From Brassica napus (taxonomy: Eukaryota > Streptophyta > Magnoliopsida > Brassicales > Brassicaceae): DNA of 64,000 bases. The stretch spans positions 17,625,389 to 17,689,388 of the forward strand of contig NC_063436.1 of the NCBI RefSeq assembly GCF_020379485.1, read 5' to 3'. Shown here piece after piece: positions 11,682 through 22,139 of the stretch. Position 1 is the first letter of the stretch. Every line of letters begins with the position of its first letter. Position numbers and translations under genes: made by a program. A model generated the notes under the pieces. That model had not been told where the DNA came from, ran no database searches, and saw nothing but the letters and a program-made list of their open reading frames with translations.

Positions 11682-11772
11682 TAAAAAAAAAAAAAAAAAA
11701 AAAAAGAGGAAAAAGAAAAAAAAAAACGAAAAAAAAAGAGAAAAGAAAAAGAAAAAAAGAAAAGAAAAAGGG
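11682..11772 (+). repeat. Long A/G (purine) tract
   Basis: About 90 bases are almost only A with scattered G. The lysine/arginine-rich frames it creates are artefacts. Confidence 0.7.
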
Positions 11773-12348
11773 GCTAGCAAAGTTGTTAGGAGCTAAGAAA
11801 TATTTTGAGGTTCTGAAAAAATCCCTTGTAGATTTCAAAGAGAAGGAGTTAAAGTTCTTAGGATCTTTTGGTGAGAGATGTGAGTTGGGTTTGACATTTG
11901 GGAATGATTGTGTAATTGTATGTTTGGGAAAAGGGTAGAACAATGGAGATTGAGCATTGTATGCATGAGTTGGTCCCTTTCTTAGATATATTATGTGCAA
12001 TGTCAAGGCTACTTGTTTTGAGAGTAAACCACCTTAAAGATCATATGTTTTGAACCTCTTGAATCACTTGAATAAAAGCCTTCCCTTACCCAACCAAATG
12101 ACTTGGACCAACTGACCATTTGCAAGAATTCACCTGATGTTTTGTGCTTAATGAATGTGAGAGTTGGTTGATTTGAATGTGTGGATGCTTGATGATGAGT
12201 GTAAGAACAAAAAGAGTTAAGATAGGCCTAGAGAAGCTAGAGTGTAATAAGAGAGTGTGCTAGTTGTGTTTCTTTTGGCTATGTGCTCCCTCCTTCAACC
12301 TCTCTCCCTATGAGTTCTAGAAAGTTCACTTGTGGACAAGTAAAAGAA

Positions 12349-12362
12349 CAAGTTTGGGGGAG
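12349..12362 (+). promoter_or_regulatory. Polypurine tract next to the 3' LTR
   Basis: CAAGTTTGGGGGAG ends one base before the 3' LTR (TGATATC at 12364), the standard position for the plus-strand primer. Confidence 0.85.
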
Positions 12363-12363
12363 T

Positions 12364-13816
12364 TGATATCTTGCATATTTGCATTGTTTTATCCATTCAT
12401 CCATGAGCATTTTCATCATATAGATTAGGTTTCAGACATGTTTAGGTTGCATTTTGCATACATGAGTCTCTATTAGGTACTGGAATACCACATGAGGCTA
12501 TTTGGAGCTCAAAAGAGGTGAAAAGGTGACCATTGAACGAACCGAGCATGGGAGCGACCTCCCGGAGCGACATCACGAAGTCGCTGTGTCCCACTTCTCA
12601 GAGCGACCTTCCTAAAGCGACGCCATGAAGTCGCTCGCGTTCTCATTACTCCGAACAGTCTTAGATGACCCTGGAGCGACCTCTCAGAGCGACCTACCAA
12701 AGTCGCTCCCGATCCAGAGCGACCCGTTGGAGCGACTGCACAAAGTCGCTCGCGTTTTCACGTCCGGAGACACACAACTCGCTCTCGGAGCGACCTCTCG
12801 CAGCGACCCAGCGAGGTCGCTCCCGAAGCTTGGAGCGACCTGTCCAGAGCGACGAGCCGAGGTCGCTCCGCGCCTATTATCTGCTCGATTTCTATTTTAC
12901 TTAAGGGCCTTTTGGTCATTTCATTATGCACGTTTTGCACTTGGAAAAACCTATGTTTTAAACATCTTTTGTAGCCACCAGTGGCAGATGATCTTTTATC
13001 TTTGATCTATTGAGAAAGACACAAGAACTCTCTTGAGAAGTTCATCTCTTGGATTTTGATTGTTATGTTCTTGTGTTCTTGTTGATTTCTTATCTATTTC
13101 TTTACATGATTAATCTGAAATCCAATATGGGTTTAAGAGGAATCATGGAGATTAGTGAGTAATCACCTTTTGAATTCATGGGTTAGGGAGATTAAGGGTG
13201 ATTAGGTTAGAGCTAGGATGTTTTAGTGTAGATCATTCATATTTCCTTGCTAGTAGAGTAATCATAATGCATCTTCTGAGTTGGCCACTCAGTTGTTGAT
13301 CCTTAGGCATTTCTCACCCGAAAGGTGTTCGATGAAATGCCCGAGACAACTCTCCTAGGCTTTTAGTATACTTTGCCAAAGACATTTGTTGTTAAAGGTA
13401 CTAAGATAGCTAATAGACTTGTTAGTAATGATTGCTTTCATATTATTCAACCAAAGACATTTGATGTTTGAGATATGTTAGCAAATGAGCATTCATCTAG
13501 ACATAGAGCTTGCTTAGAATTGTGTCTAGGCTTAAGGTTGATAGTTTGATTGATCATCTGCCATCCTTAGTTCGATACTTGATCACCCAAGGTCTAATCC
13601 CTATACCCATGAGTTCTCTTTTCCTTTAGTCAAGAAAGTATCATTCTGTTATTGCTTTCTAGTTTTAGTCATAGTTTAAAACCCTTCTAAATCATTGGTT
13701 GCACTTAGATTAAGTGAGTACTTGCATTCTCAGTGCTTTGATATCCCTCAGAACTGGTTCGACAATCTTCTATACTACAACATTTGTCTTAGGAGCCTTG
13801 AAAACTCCTAACATCA
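12364..13816 (+). repeat. 3' LTR
   Basis: 1,453 bp, the same length as the 5' LTR, with four single-base differences seen, all in its last third. It holds the second copy of the AGCGAC/GTCGCT array. Confidence 0.92.
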
Positions 13817-14351
13817 ACTTTAGGGAGTAATCAGCAAAGTAGATTTCATGAGCGAGTTTCAACACATCAGTCTCACTCTGGCCGCTGCTTTGTTGTCTCT
13901 CAGCCGCTGCATACGCCCCACAGAACTTATTTGTCAGTTCATTGATCTTGTGCCACCTCTGCTTCAAGTTGAGATGACCTCTCTTGTCACCAGTAGCTTT
14001 AGCATGAGGACTTTCAGCATAGTATTCTGCAACACGTAACCAGAAAGTCCCTAACTTTTGACCATTTCCAACTATGATATCTTTAGAAGTGTTAAGCCAT
14101 CCACTGATGAGGACCTCATCATCGGCTGGGGTCCATTTTTTTCTCTCCCTACGCCCCACTGGTGTCTCTTGAGATTCAGATGGAGCCTCATCATAATGTT
14201 GGCTAGCGAAGGGAGGGATTTCGGAATCTCCTATGTTGATACTAGATGGGAAACTCTCAAAGGGAAAGTTTGAATGGGGAACACTGTCATTTTGAGAGTT
14301 CAAAAGGCCCACATAGCTAGAGGACTGGCTATATGGTGCCCTTGGATCCAT
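13817..14351 (-). pseudogene. Harbinger ORF1 (Myb/SANT-like), 5' half, truncated by the LTR element
   Basis: The N-terminal part starts at ATG 14351 (MDPRAPYSQSSS) and ends at the ACTTT target site. After a Ser/Pro-rich leader comes the trihelix/SANT-like DNA-binding domain: RRERKKWTPADDEVLISGW, then WLRVAEYY, then KQRWHKINELTNKFCG. Such proteins are often misnamed glutathione S-transferase T3-like in databases. The 3' half is at 6441-6806. A TATA box and a leader of about 90 nt precede the ATG, so the 5' half may still be transcribed and read into the 3' LTR. Confidence 0.82.
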
Positions 14352-14441
14352 TTGAAAAAGAACAGAGAGGGGCGAATTAAAAAGATTGAGAATGAGAAGG
14401 TTGTTGTATGAATGAAGAGTGACAGAAGCCAAGGAATGGGG

Positions 14442-14449
14442 TTTTATAA
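14442..14449 (-). promoter_or_regulatory. TATA box of Harbinger ORF1
   Basis: On the minus strand, CTTATAAAAC lies about 95 nt before ATG 14351, followed by a pyrimidine-rich leader. Confidence 0.55.
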
Positions 14450-15230
14450 GTGGAAAAATGTTACTAGCAATAAGTTAATATATTAAAGACCTAACCATAA
14501 ACGAGTATCCATCTAATCACAACTTATTACACTACCATCAAAGCCTAGAGGAAAATTAAATATCTTGATGTTTTCATTAAAATCAAACTTCACTTTATTC
14601 ATATATAGTTCACATCAAACTAAACTAAGTGTTAAACATGAGAACTATTCTTCTAACTATTGCATTTCGGTTGAGAACAAACTAAACTCATATCACGCAA
14701 ATCAATTTCATTTCAGCTACCAGGTAACATAATTAATGCTCAAAGACACAATTACAAGGAAACCACACATCACTCATTGAATTCTCAAGCAATACCCGAA
14801 GTTCTGTCATTCTATTATTTTCAAAAAATAAATCCAAACACTCAATGCAAAATACAATACCACATCAAAGAATGAATGGTGAAGACCAATGAAATCAAAT
14901 AATTAACAAGGGTTTTAAAAATATTTGGAATGCTGAAACACATTTTCACCAATGGGTTTTTTAAAAAATCGTGATCAAAGTTGCCATCAAACACATACAT
15001 ACAGCAGACATAGTTTCAATTTATTTGTATTTAAGCGACATTACAGTGTCTGTAAATCATGCTATACGAGGATAAAGAACAAGTAAACACAGTTACGAAA
15101 ATAAACCAAGAGATCAATCACCAATTTTAACAAAAGTTCAATCACGAACCTACAATCACATATATACGACCCTAATTGTCAATACCAATCACCAACCTCT
15201 AGCAAAACCCCTACCATTCAATCGACAGAA
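14450..15230. other. Internal Harbinger DNA without a gene
   Basis: AT-rich sequence between the ORF1 promoter and the right-end leader exon. No frame or repeat of note was seen. Confidence 0.4.
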
Positions 15231-15231
15231 A

Positions 15232-15266
15232 CCCTAATTTTAACCCTAAAAAAAATTAGGGTTACA
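15232..15266. repeat. Palindromic pair of telomere-box motifs
   Basis: AACCCTAA units on one side and TTAGGGTT on the other form an inverted pair around an A-run. Telo-boxes are common in plant promoters; this is not a telomere array. Confidence 0.45.
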
Positions 15267-15308
15267 TACAATCAAATCGAAAAACGCGGACAGAGGAGTG
15301 AGAGATAC

Positions 15309-15735
15309 CTCGTTGACAATCGAATAGGCAGAGAGATGGGTCGAATCAGCTGTTGGTTCAAATCGGGGGAGAGATCGATGTTGACAGAGGTTCACGGCTT
15401 TGGTCTCGATTCGATATGTGAGCGGTGGATTCGGTATGTCAGACCTTGATTCGGTATGTGAGCGGCTCGATTCGGTATCTGAGAGGAGATTGCCTCGAGA
15501 GAGAGATAACGCCGACACTGAGAGGAGAGAAGAGAGATCGTTCGTATCACCGTCGTAGGGATACAGAGGCCTCGATAAGTAGACCAACAAGGGTCGATTC
15601 GCCGTTGTTACAACCGGAACACGGGAGAGAGCCAAGGGAGAAAAGAGAAGAAAGAAGAGAGAATGGAGTTGATTTGTTTTGCTCCCTCTCACGCGTCTTT
15701 CTTTCGGTCTCGCCTAGGTGACACGTGCCTCCCCA
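15309..15735 (-). promoter_or_regulatory. Right-end promoter and leader exon of the Harbinger element
   Basis: On the minus strand a TATA-like TTTATATG (about 15742-15749) and a CACGTG-containing stretch precede a GC-richer, CT-rich leader. It ends in a good donor, CAACGAG|GTATCTC, at 15308/15309. Splicing to the acceptor ahead of the GRF gene (6194) or to another exon is possible. The long frame here lacks protein features and is better read as leader. Confidence 0.45.
15408..15485. repeat. Four-unit minisatellite in the Harbinger leader
   Basis: Four imperfect tandem units contain GATTCGGTATGTGAGCGG or close variants (GATTCGATATGTGAGCGG, GATTCGGTATCTGAGAGG). Confidence 0.6.
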
Positions 15736-15992
15736 AACCACATATAAACGTTTCTTAATTAACAAACAAAATCTGCGTTTATAACCATTTTTTATTTAAA
15801 TTCACTCTTTTAATTCCTAAGAAATTTCGCTATATACAGCGATGCTGTTGCTCTAAGTGCCAAGGTTCTTAGTAACAGTCAATATATAAATGGAAAACAT
15901 AAGTGCCAACCTTCCACTAGAGGAAAGTAGTTAGGCTTTAGTTAGCGGGTGATAAAAGTCACCTTCTACTTTGGGTAAGTATTGAACGTATC

Positions 15993-16043
15993 ATTGTTGG
16001 CTTCAATATATTCTTTTTTTTTATTGTTGGCTTCAATATATTC
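15993..16043 (-). repeat. Micro-retroposon: nine T between perfect 21-bp duplications
   Basis: A 21-mer beginning ATTGTTGGCTTC and ending ATATTC is present at 15993-16013 and again, unchanged, at 16023-16043, separated only by nine T. The poly(A) tail is on the minus strand. Confidence 0.7.
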
Positions 16044-16431
16044 CCTCGCATTTAAACTTTTTTGGTTATCATAAACATTAACATACTGAAACGTGGACGG
16101 TCTAATGAACTATCTGAAATTCTGAATATTATTGCCCTATACTATTTGTCGTAAATGCAATGCAACCCAACGTATCATTTTGCCATATGGCCCATATCGA
16201 ACGAAAATTTTGTTCCGATTTAAGTTTATGCATCCAATGAACTTTCACAAATGTTATATGTGCTTTTACAATACTTCAAATCCTTAAGATAGTATTAATC
16301 AAACCTTTTCAAATATAAACACAAGGGGCATTCTCGTGTGTCGACAATGGGAGGAACATACACTTGTGTTTGAATAATAAACACAAATGTTAAAAAACAA
16401 AAACAAAAAATATCATTTTAAAATATGAAAT

Positions 16432-16484
16432 ATATATTGCATATAATTTTTTTTTTTGTAAAATAATATATTGCATATAATTTT
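16432..16484 (-). repeat. Micro-retroposon with 19-bp target duplication
   Basis: ATATATTGCATATAATTTT at 16432-16450 recurs at 16466-16484 around a 15-nt insert that reads TATTTTACAAAAAAA on the minus strand. Confidence 0.65.
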
Positions 16485-17869
16485 AAAAATAAATAATTTG
16501 TTTTAATTTCTGTTCTTCATGGAGCTTAGAAGGACTTCTCTTGAGTGATGTCAGAAAACACATCCATCTACGTCGGGTTACTTAGTTTCGAGATAGATCG
16601 ATACGATGACTAAAAGTCTAAAACATGTACGTAAACTTAAAAAATCTTAAATCTGTGAAGCATATCCTGTAAGGTATTCTTTAGCAAAAGTTGTTAAATG
16701 ATAACAAATGTAAATCATTTGCGTACCAATTACTTTGCAAATGTCTCAATCTCAATACACCGAAACACTCTTTCAAACGGTTGAACTCCCTTTCTTTGTA
16801 TATACATTTATTTATCCAAAATCATAGATCACGTTCAGATTAAGTGTTAAAATTTGTAAAATATATGAAATATATTAAAGAAAAAGTAATTTATGCGTAA
16901 TTATTGATAAAAAAGAATAATGCCGTTAATTTCGTCACAATTCCACTAATCTTGATTTGTCTCTCCACGGTGTTACCACCCACCACTCACATTACATATA
17001 AATCGAATGTTTAGTTGTTTACGGTTCTGCTTACCAAAATTACTATGTTTTTTTAATATAGGTCTATGACAAAGACTAGTTACTAAAAGCCCCTCTAACA
17101 GGTTAATAACAAGCCATATTCAAACTGTATACTCTTTTTACGTGGGATAACTTCACTCGTTAGTTTATATTTTGAGAACCGACAGAAATTGACTTTGGTG
17201 ATTCTCTTCCATGCAAATACCAAAAGTGACTAACTAGATTTATACGGCGTGTGATTTGGTTATTACCTTTCGTTTTGAAGTCCAAAAGCTTACTTGAGTT
17301 TTGTCTCTCTTTCATTGGTCCATTTTTAAAAATCACTTGATGAATATTGCTGCCACGGACCAACTTGACATTAGAACCAAAAATGATGTCACAAACCAGA
17401 AAACCTTTCCATAAGCAAAACTGATTCAACTAAAATAACATTAAAACCATAAAGAAAAGCTTATTGAAAAGCGAATGTTTGCTACAAACATACATATTTA
17501 CACAATCTCTTGTTTATTATAATAGATATTTACTTCTCAATATGAACAACAATAAGTGAAAGAATAGCAGAAACCAGCTGAGCTCGAAGGTTAGGCTACT
17601 CTACAGCCCAAAAGCTTCAAACTGGTCCCTCAAAATCCTTCAGATTTCTAGATTGACCCCAAAAAAAGAGGGAACTACCAAACTGCACCCCAAGAGAGAA
17701 AAAAAAACAAAGCAAGAAACAGAGCAAAAAAACACACACACAAGAGGAGAAGATTCCGGGGACGTATATGCACACACCATCCCACTGATAAATCTCTCTC
17801 TCTCTTTTTATCTTCTAGAAGCTTCTTCACCATCACCTCTACGTATTCGTATGTATATACACACAACAC

Positions 17870-19648
17870 TCACACCTGCGTCGCCAAGTCATTGGCTCCA
17901 ATGAATGTACCGTGAAACCCATACGGAACCCTTGACGGAAGCTTAACCGTCGCTTCAACCTCCAAGCTAACGGCGTTAACTATCTGTAACTCCGACTTCC
18001 ACGTCTCCTCGTCGTGAACAAAACAGAGGATGTAACCGTCGTCTTCTGCTCTGTTCTCGTCTCCTGGGAGAAACAGAGGCTCCCCACCGTAACGGTCACC
18101 GCCGTACAGATACTTCTTGACCTCACCGGTAAAGAGATCAACTTTGGCGAAGCCAGAGACTTTAGGCCACGGCTCGGCTAAGGCGAGGTAAGCGAACCTG
18201 GTCTTACGGCCGAGCATGTTCCGGTTAACCATCCCTGCTTCGAGGTTGACTTGCTCCTCTCCGTCGGAGATGATCGGCCGGCGAGTGGACTCACCGGTTC
18301 TGAGGTTCAGGCGTATCTCGGAGAGGACGCTCTTGAGATTCTCGTCGGACTCGTTGAAAATTGAGTCCGGCGGAGTCATGCACGACCCGATCACGACGAC
18401 CTCCTCCGTCTCCGGCTCCTCCCAAGCGTTCCAGAGATGGAAGCAGAAGCACTCCGGCGCTTCGATCCACTTAATTTCCGACGAGTCTCCGGCGTATTTG
18501 TCTAAAACTCCGAATCTTGCGACTTTCTCCTTGTCGTACACCACCGGAGAGCCGCCGCGGATCATCTCCGGGAGCTTGAACACGACTTGCTGGTCCGGTA
18601 TAACCACGAAGTTCTCCGTTATCGCGAAGTCGTGCATCATTGTCGGCTGATCGAGGTTGATCTCGACGTCCGGCGATTTTACCCCGTCCGGTGAGAATCT
18701 GAAGTACTTTAAGTAAGGCTTCGAAACGACGTCGTAGCTTAGAGCGAATAGCTCCCCGGATTCCGGGTCGACTTTCGGGTGGGCGATCATTGTGGATTCT
18801 AACTGTCCGTTGAAATCGTAACGGCCAACGGTTTTCAAGTCTCCACTTGGAGTGATCCTGACTTGGTAAGGCAAATCGTCCTCCGACATCGCTAATAACC
18901 GGTTGTTGAAATAGACTAAACCGGCGTTAGCTACTCCGGTTCCGTGCGCCGGGTCAACTAAACCGGCTGCAGCTCTGGAGTAGAATAGCATAAGTCGGGC
19001 GATACCGGTGTGACCGTGAAGCTCGCCGATGGCTTTGGGGAAAACAGGTCGGCCCAATTGTCGCTCTTGGATAAACCGGTTTGTTTGAGTAAACCGGCAA
19101 GCGTAGCTAGCTGAACCGTCTTCGAATTTGACGGCGTGGACCATCCCGTCTCCGTCGAAGAAGTGGTGACCAGTCACCGGCTCGTGAAGAGGGTTAGCTC
19201 CGTTGCGCACGTACACTCCTTTGATGGAATCCGGTATTTTCCCGACCACCGGAAGATTATGTCGGACGGGCTGTTCATTCACTGGAGCGAAGTTTCCGGC
19301 GATTTGAACGCTAGGGTCGGCGGTTTTAGGGAGTGGATGCTGTCGCTCGTGGCTCACGAGGAGCCCCTCCGTCGCGTCCAACGCCGCGGCAGCTGCTCTC
19401 TGGAACAAGTTCATTTGTTTAGTATCGGGTTCTTTAGCTTTGGGGTTAACAACAATGGCTGGAGAGTTGGTGGGTTGCTTGGGGAAATGGAGAGCAGGAG
19501 GTGTGTGAAGCGCGGAGGAAACGTTGAGCTTTCGTTGGACACGACTTGTCATGGGTATGGAGCTTTGAGGAGACGATAATGGAGGCTGAGTATGATTGCC
19601 ACCGACCCATCTCCGAGAAACCGCCGCAGTCGCCGTGAAAGAAGACAT
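17870..19648 (-). CDS. NCED3: 9-cis-epoxycarotenoid dioxygenase NCED3, chloroplastic
   Basis: It cleaves 9-cis-violaxanthin or 9'-cis-neoxanthin to xanthoxin in plastids, the rate-limiting step of abscisic acid synthesis. One exon encodes 592 residues, close to Arabidopsis NCED3 (599) and near-identical to it by recall. Residues 1 to about 60 are a Ser/Thr-rich transit peptide, and [13 protein letters not shown] (80-92) is the amphipathic membrane helix. The four iron-binding His are H290 (IAHPKVD), H339 (MMHDFAI), H404 ([11 protein letters not shown]) and H579 (GFHGTF). The frame is intact. Lack of introns and position between GOX and CID9 fit NCED3 rather than NCED2 or NCED5. The family is induced by drought through distal and proximal ABRE/G-box elements; candidates are listed separately. 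Confidence 0.95.
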   Translation of the reverse strand: MSSFTATAAVSRRWVGGNHTQPPLSSPQSSIPMTSRVQRKLNVSSALHTPPALHFPKQPTNSPAIVVNPKAKEPDTKQMNLFQRAAAAALDATEGLLVSHERQHPLPKTADPSVQIAGNFAPVNEQPVRHNLPVVGKIPDSIKGVYVRNGANPLHEPVTGHHFFDGDGMVHAVKFEDGSASYACRFTQTNRFIQERQLGRPVFPKAIGELHGHTGIARLMLFYSRAAAGLVDPAHGTGVANAGLVYFNNRLLAMSEDDLPYQVRITPSGDLKTVGRYDFNGQLESTMIAHPKVDPESGELFALSYDVVSKPYLKYFRFSPDGVKSPDVEINLDQPTMMHDFAITENFVVIPDQQVVFKLPEMIRGGSPVVYDKEKVARFGVLDKYAGDSSEIKWIEAPECFCFHLWNAWEEPETEEVVVIGSCMTPPDSIFNESDENLKSVLSEIRLNLRTGESTRRPIISDGEEQVNLEAGMVNRNMLGRKTRFAYLALAEPWPKVSGFAKVDLFTGEVKKYLYGGDRYGGEPLFLPGDENRAEDDGYILCFVHDEETWKSELQIVNAVSLEVEATVKLPSRVPYGFHGTFIGANDLATQV

Positions 19649-19794
19649 TTTTGAAGTATGTGTAGTCAGTATTGTTGCTTCAAAGTGAGAGCTCGATTTT
19701 GAGATAGTTAAAGGCTGTTTTTGTTTTTGCTTCTTTGTTGAAATGGAGAAGAGAAGAGAGAGTTGGTTTGAGAGCGATGAAGTGCTGCTAAGGG

Positions 19795-19804
19795 TTTATA
19801 TAAA
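19795..19804 (-). promoter_or_regulatory. NCED3: TATA box of NCED3
   Basis: TTTATATAAA lies about 150 nt upstream of the NCED3 ATG on the minus strand, leaving a plausible leader of about 115-120 nt. Confidence 0.7.
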
Positions 19805-19829
19805 CCGGGAGAAGGGAATGGTGGGTTGC

Positions 19830-19835
19830 CACGTG
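19830..19835 (-). promoter_or_regulatory. NCED3: Proximal G-box/ABRE core of NCED3
   Basis: CACGTG (within GCCACGTGTTG) sits about 25-30 nt upstream of the TATA box. CACGTG binds bZIP ABRE-binding and bHLH factors, and NCED3 is drought-induced in relatives. Function here is inference. Confidence 0.55.
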
Positions 19836-20540
19836 TTGAATCATTGACATTGACAAGAATGGAATGAGTAGGTATTTAGAGAGAGAAACAGAGTAATATG
19901 TTTTGGTTCAAAGTTTAGACAAATGCATCCACTTCAATCTTTAACCCACTTTGTCTTTTTATTTTTTGTGGCTTCTTGCTTCTAAGTTTGTTAACAAAAG
20001 CTATCAATCTTTGGCAGCTTGAATATGCATTGGTCCTGAAAAAAACCTCTAATCTTGTACAATGTTTCTTCGTTGGATTGATGGTTCGATAACATCAGGT
20101 TGTATATTGTCATGCCAAAAACAAATTTAAGTGTATATAAACTTTTCTAACTAGAAGGTATTGTAGGAAATAGATTGTCCATTTAAATTAGTGTGCGAAC
20201 AATTTCTAAAGTTTTAGAAATTCATCTACATATCAATGAATAAGAGGGATATGTTCTGTTGTTCAAAAAAATAAGACAGACGTTATAGAAAATATTACAA
20301 CCAGAGCAGGAACGGCTCAAGAGGGAGAGCCAGCACTGCAATGGCCCAGAGCCAGCAGTGCAATGGTCTATGGTCCATCCCAAAATCAAACAAATTTAAC
20401 TATCAAAAAAATTTAATTTTTTTTGGGTTTTCTAGCAGGTGCCCTAAAATATTATTTTAATCGTTTATAATGAATTAAATAAAATTGTCCAAAGGAACAG
20501 TCAATGTTTAAGCTGATCCTGACCCAAACTCATTTTCCTA
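19836..20540. other. NCED3 upstream region with a 22-bp tandem pair
   Basis: At about 20324-20368 two tandem copies of GAGCCAGCACTGCAATGG / GAGCCAGCAGTGCAATGG occur. The rest is AT-rich upstream DNA of NCED3 running to the Helitron at 20541. Confidence 0.4.
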
Positions 20541-21933
20541 TCTATTCTATTAAAAGGGAAGCATTCTTAATAAATCTACTTATAAAGGTTGTTTGGACCT
20601 ATTAATTAGAATTTAGTTAGACACATTATTTAATCTATACACATAGCATATCCTAAATAATATAAGGGAATAGTTATAATCTCCTGCATTTTAGGAAAGA
20701 TCAGTTAATTGCAATATTTACACAACTATATTTATAAATGAAATCTTCTACGATTGCCAAAGAAAAACAAATCATATAAAATAATTATCTTCTGCAATTC
20801 ACGTTTAACTAAAAGTAAAATATTTATTTTAATATTTTAATCAACCATTGTATTCTAATATATCACTATTTTAGTCCCAAAGCCATAAATAGCAGTATAA
20901 CATATCTATTCATAAGATCATATTCAATGATATTTTATACAAAAATAACCATTAAAAAATATTTTATCACCCAACGTCATGATTGTTATGTTGCAACATC
21001 TATACCATTAAAGCATGATCCTATTTTAAAAATTTAGGATTCTACCCTTGAATTTTAATCATATTTACAAAATAATAGAAATATCTCATATTTATGGTAA
21101 CAAATAAATTTTCTTTACAAACCAAAACAAAACCATAATGCTAATTAACTATTAGCATTTACTATAGGTAAAACTTTATCATATCCATCGCAAATGTTTT
21201 TCGACTAGATTTTTTTTTGAATAATTAGATATTTTTAATCATATGAAATATACTTAATTTTGCGGATAATAAATAAATTAAACTAATATAATTTATTTAT
21301 TAGATACAAATTAATTGAAGTGTTTTTTGTAGTGTATTTTCCTAATATGAGAAATAAAAAAACCATAAACTTTCCATTTTACAATTTTTATAGTTGATTT
21401 TTATATGGTGGAACAAATATATGCATCTAAGTAAATAAATAAATAAATAATCATTAAAAGTTAAAATCTGCAAGGAATAATATTAAAATATGCAATGTGA
21501 AATATCATTCATTTTTTCAACTTATATAGTAGTGTTTTTATATAATTGGAACAAATATATGCATCTAAATGATCAAATAAAATATTATCAATAAAAAATA
21601 AGATGTGCAAAAATAATATTAAAATATGGAATGAGAAAATATCTTTAGTATATAAATATAATACTTTAGAAGAAATTAAAATTAATACAATATTTTTCTA
21701 AACAATTAACTTCTTTAAAAATAATTTCATAAATATTAATATAAATTTTTTATATATCATATCTAATATCTATGATTATAACATAAACAATCAGTAAATT
21801 TTAAATTTATATGGTTATCATATATAAAAACACATAATCTTATAATTTAAAATAAAATTTTATAATTAAAAAATTTATAAAATTTTAAAAGAGAATTAAT
21901 TCCGCGCTTTTTAAAGCGCGGGTCAAAATCTAG
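20541..21933 (+). mobile_element. Non-autonomous Helitron 1
   Basis: The 5' end is TC (TCTATTCTATTAAAAGGG) after an A at 20540. The 3' end is CTAG at 21930-21933 followed by T, with the hairpin CCGCGC-TTTTTAAA-GCGCGG about 10 nt before it. Insertion between A and T without duplication is diagnostic. The 1,393-bp interior is AT-rich and has no Rep-helicase frame. Confidence 0.85.
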
Positions 21934-22139
21934 TTTTATTATTAAACTATAAGAAAATTTTTGCTATTAAGGTAGTTTTATTTAACCAAATTCACTTTTT
22001 ACCTAAAGTCTAACTAAATAAACATGTAACCAAGTGTCATACAGTAATTAAATTTAACATATATTTCTTTTTTTTTTGCAGGATTTAACCACAACCCTTC
22101 ATTCATCGGTTAATCTAATGATTAAGATTCAACATAGAA

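Larger units (their letters stand above)
10835..12348. other. Non-coding internal region of the LTR element
   Basis: About 1.5 kb with no credible frame lies between the gag-protease stop and the 3' LTR. It contains an internal copy of the polypurine tract (10937-10950) and an A-rich purine run (about 11682-11772). It appears to replace the lost reverse transcriptase-integrase segment. Confidence 0.6.
6811..13816 (+). mobile_element. Young Ty3/gypsy (Athila-like) LTR retrotransposon with gag-protease only
   Basis: Two 1,453-bp LTRs (6811-8263 and 12364-13816) start TGATATC and end CATCA. The 5-bp duplication ACTTT flanks the element (6806-6810 and 13817-13821). A tRNA-Asp-type primer site follows the 5' LTR and a polypurine tract precedes the 3' LTR. 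I saw four single-base differences between LTRs, about 0.3%, so insertion was recent (order of 0.1 million years at usual plant rates; inference). The only protein frame is gag-protease; no reverse transcriptase, RNase H or integrase is visible, so mobility would need enzymes in trans, as in TR-GAG-type elements. Confidence 0.92.
3566..15853 (-). mobile_element. PIF/Harbinger transposon carrying a cargo gene and split by an LTR retrotransposon
   Basis: The left end reads TAA|GAGCATCAGCAATGCT and the right end, on the complement, GAGCAACAGCATCGCT. These terminal inverted repeats match at 12 of 16 bases, and both sides carry the 3-bp TAA target duplication typical of PIF/Harbinger (3563-3565 and 15854-15856). 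Inside, all on the minus strand, are ORF1 (Myb/SANT-like), a GRF zinc-finger gene and the DDE transposase. Without the 7.0-kb LTR element and its duplicated ACTTT the transposon would be about 5.3 kb. The transposase has one stop codon and ORF1 is interrupted, so this copy is not autonomous now. Confidence 0.85.
15857..17869. other. Intergenic region 3' of NCED3
   Basis: AT-rich spacer with two micro-insertions (15993-16043 and 16432-16484). The NCED3 3' UTR should lie in the part next to 17869. No gene was recognised. Confidence 0.4.

Noticed and set aside
11614..12006. Lys/Arg-rich and Phe-rich frames in the LTR element
   Set aside because: They are translations of the purine tract at 11682-11772, with no conserved domain.
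15232..15266. Interstitial telomere repeat
   Set aside because: Only two or three telomere-like units in opposite orientation; telo-box motifs at most.
15246..15692. 148-codon frame at the right end of the Harbinger element
   Set aside because: Low-complexity Ser/Leu composition, tandem-repeat content, and a splice donor inside; better read as a leader exon.
6441..15853. Two separate ORF1 genes
   Set aside because: The halves join in one frame once the LTR element and one ACTTT are disregarded, so it is one gene split by insertion.
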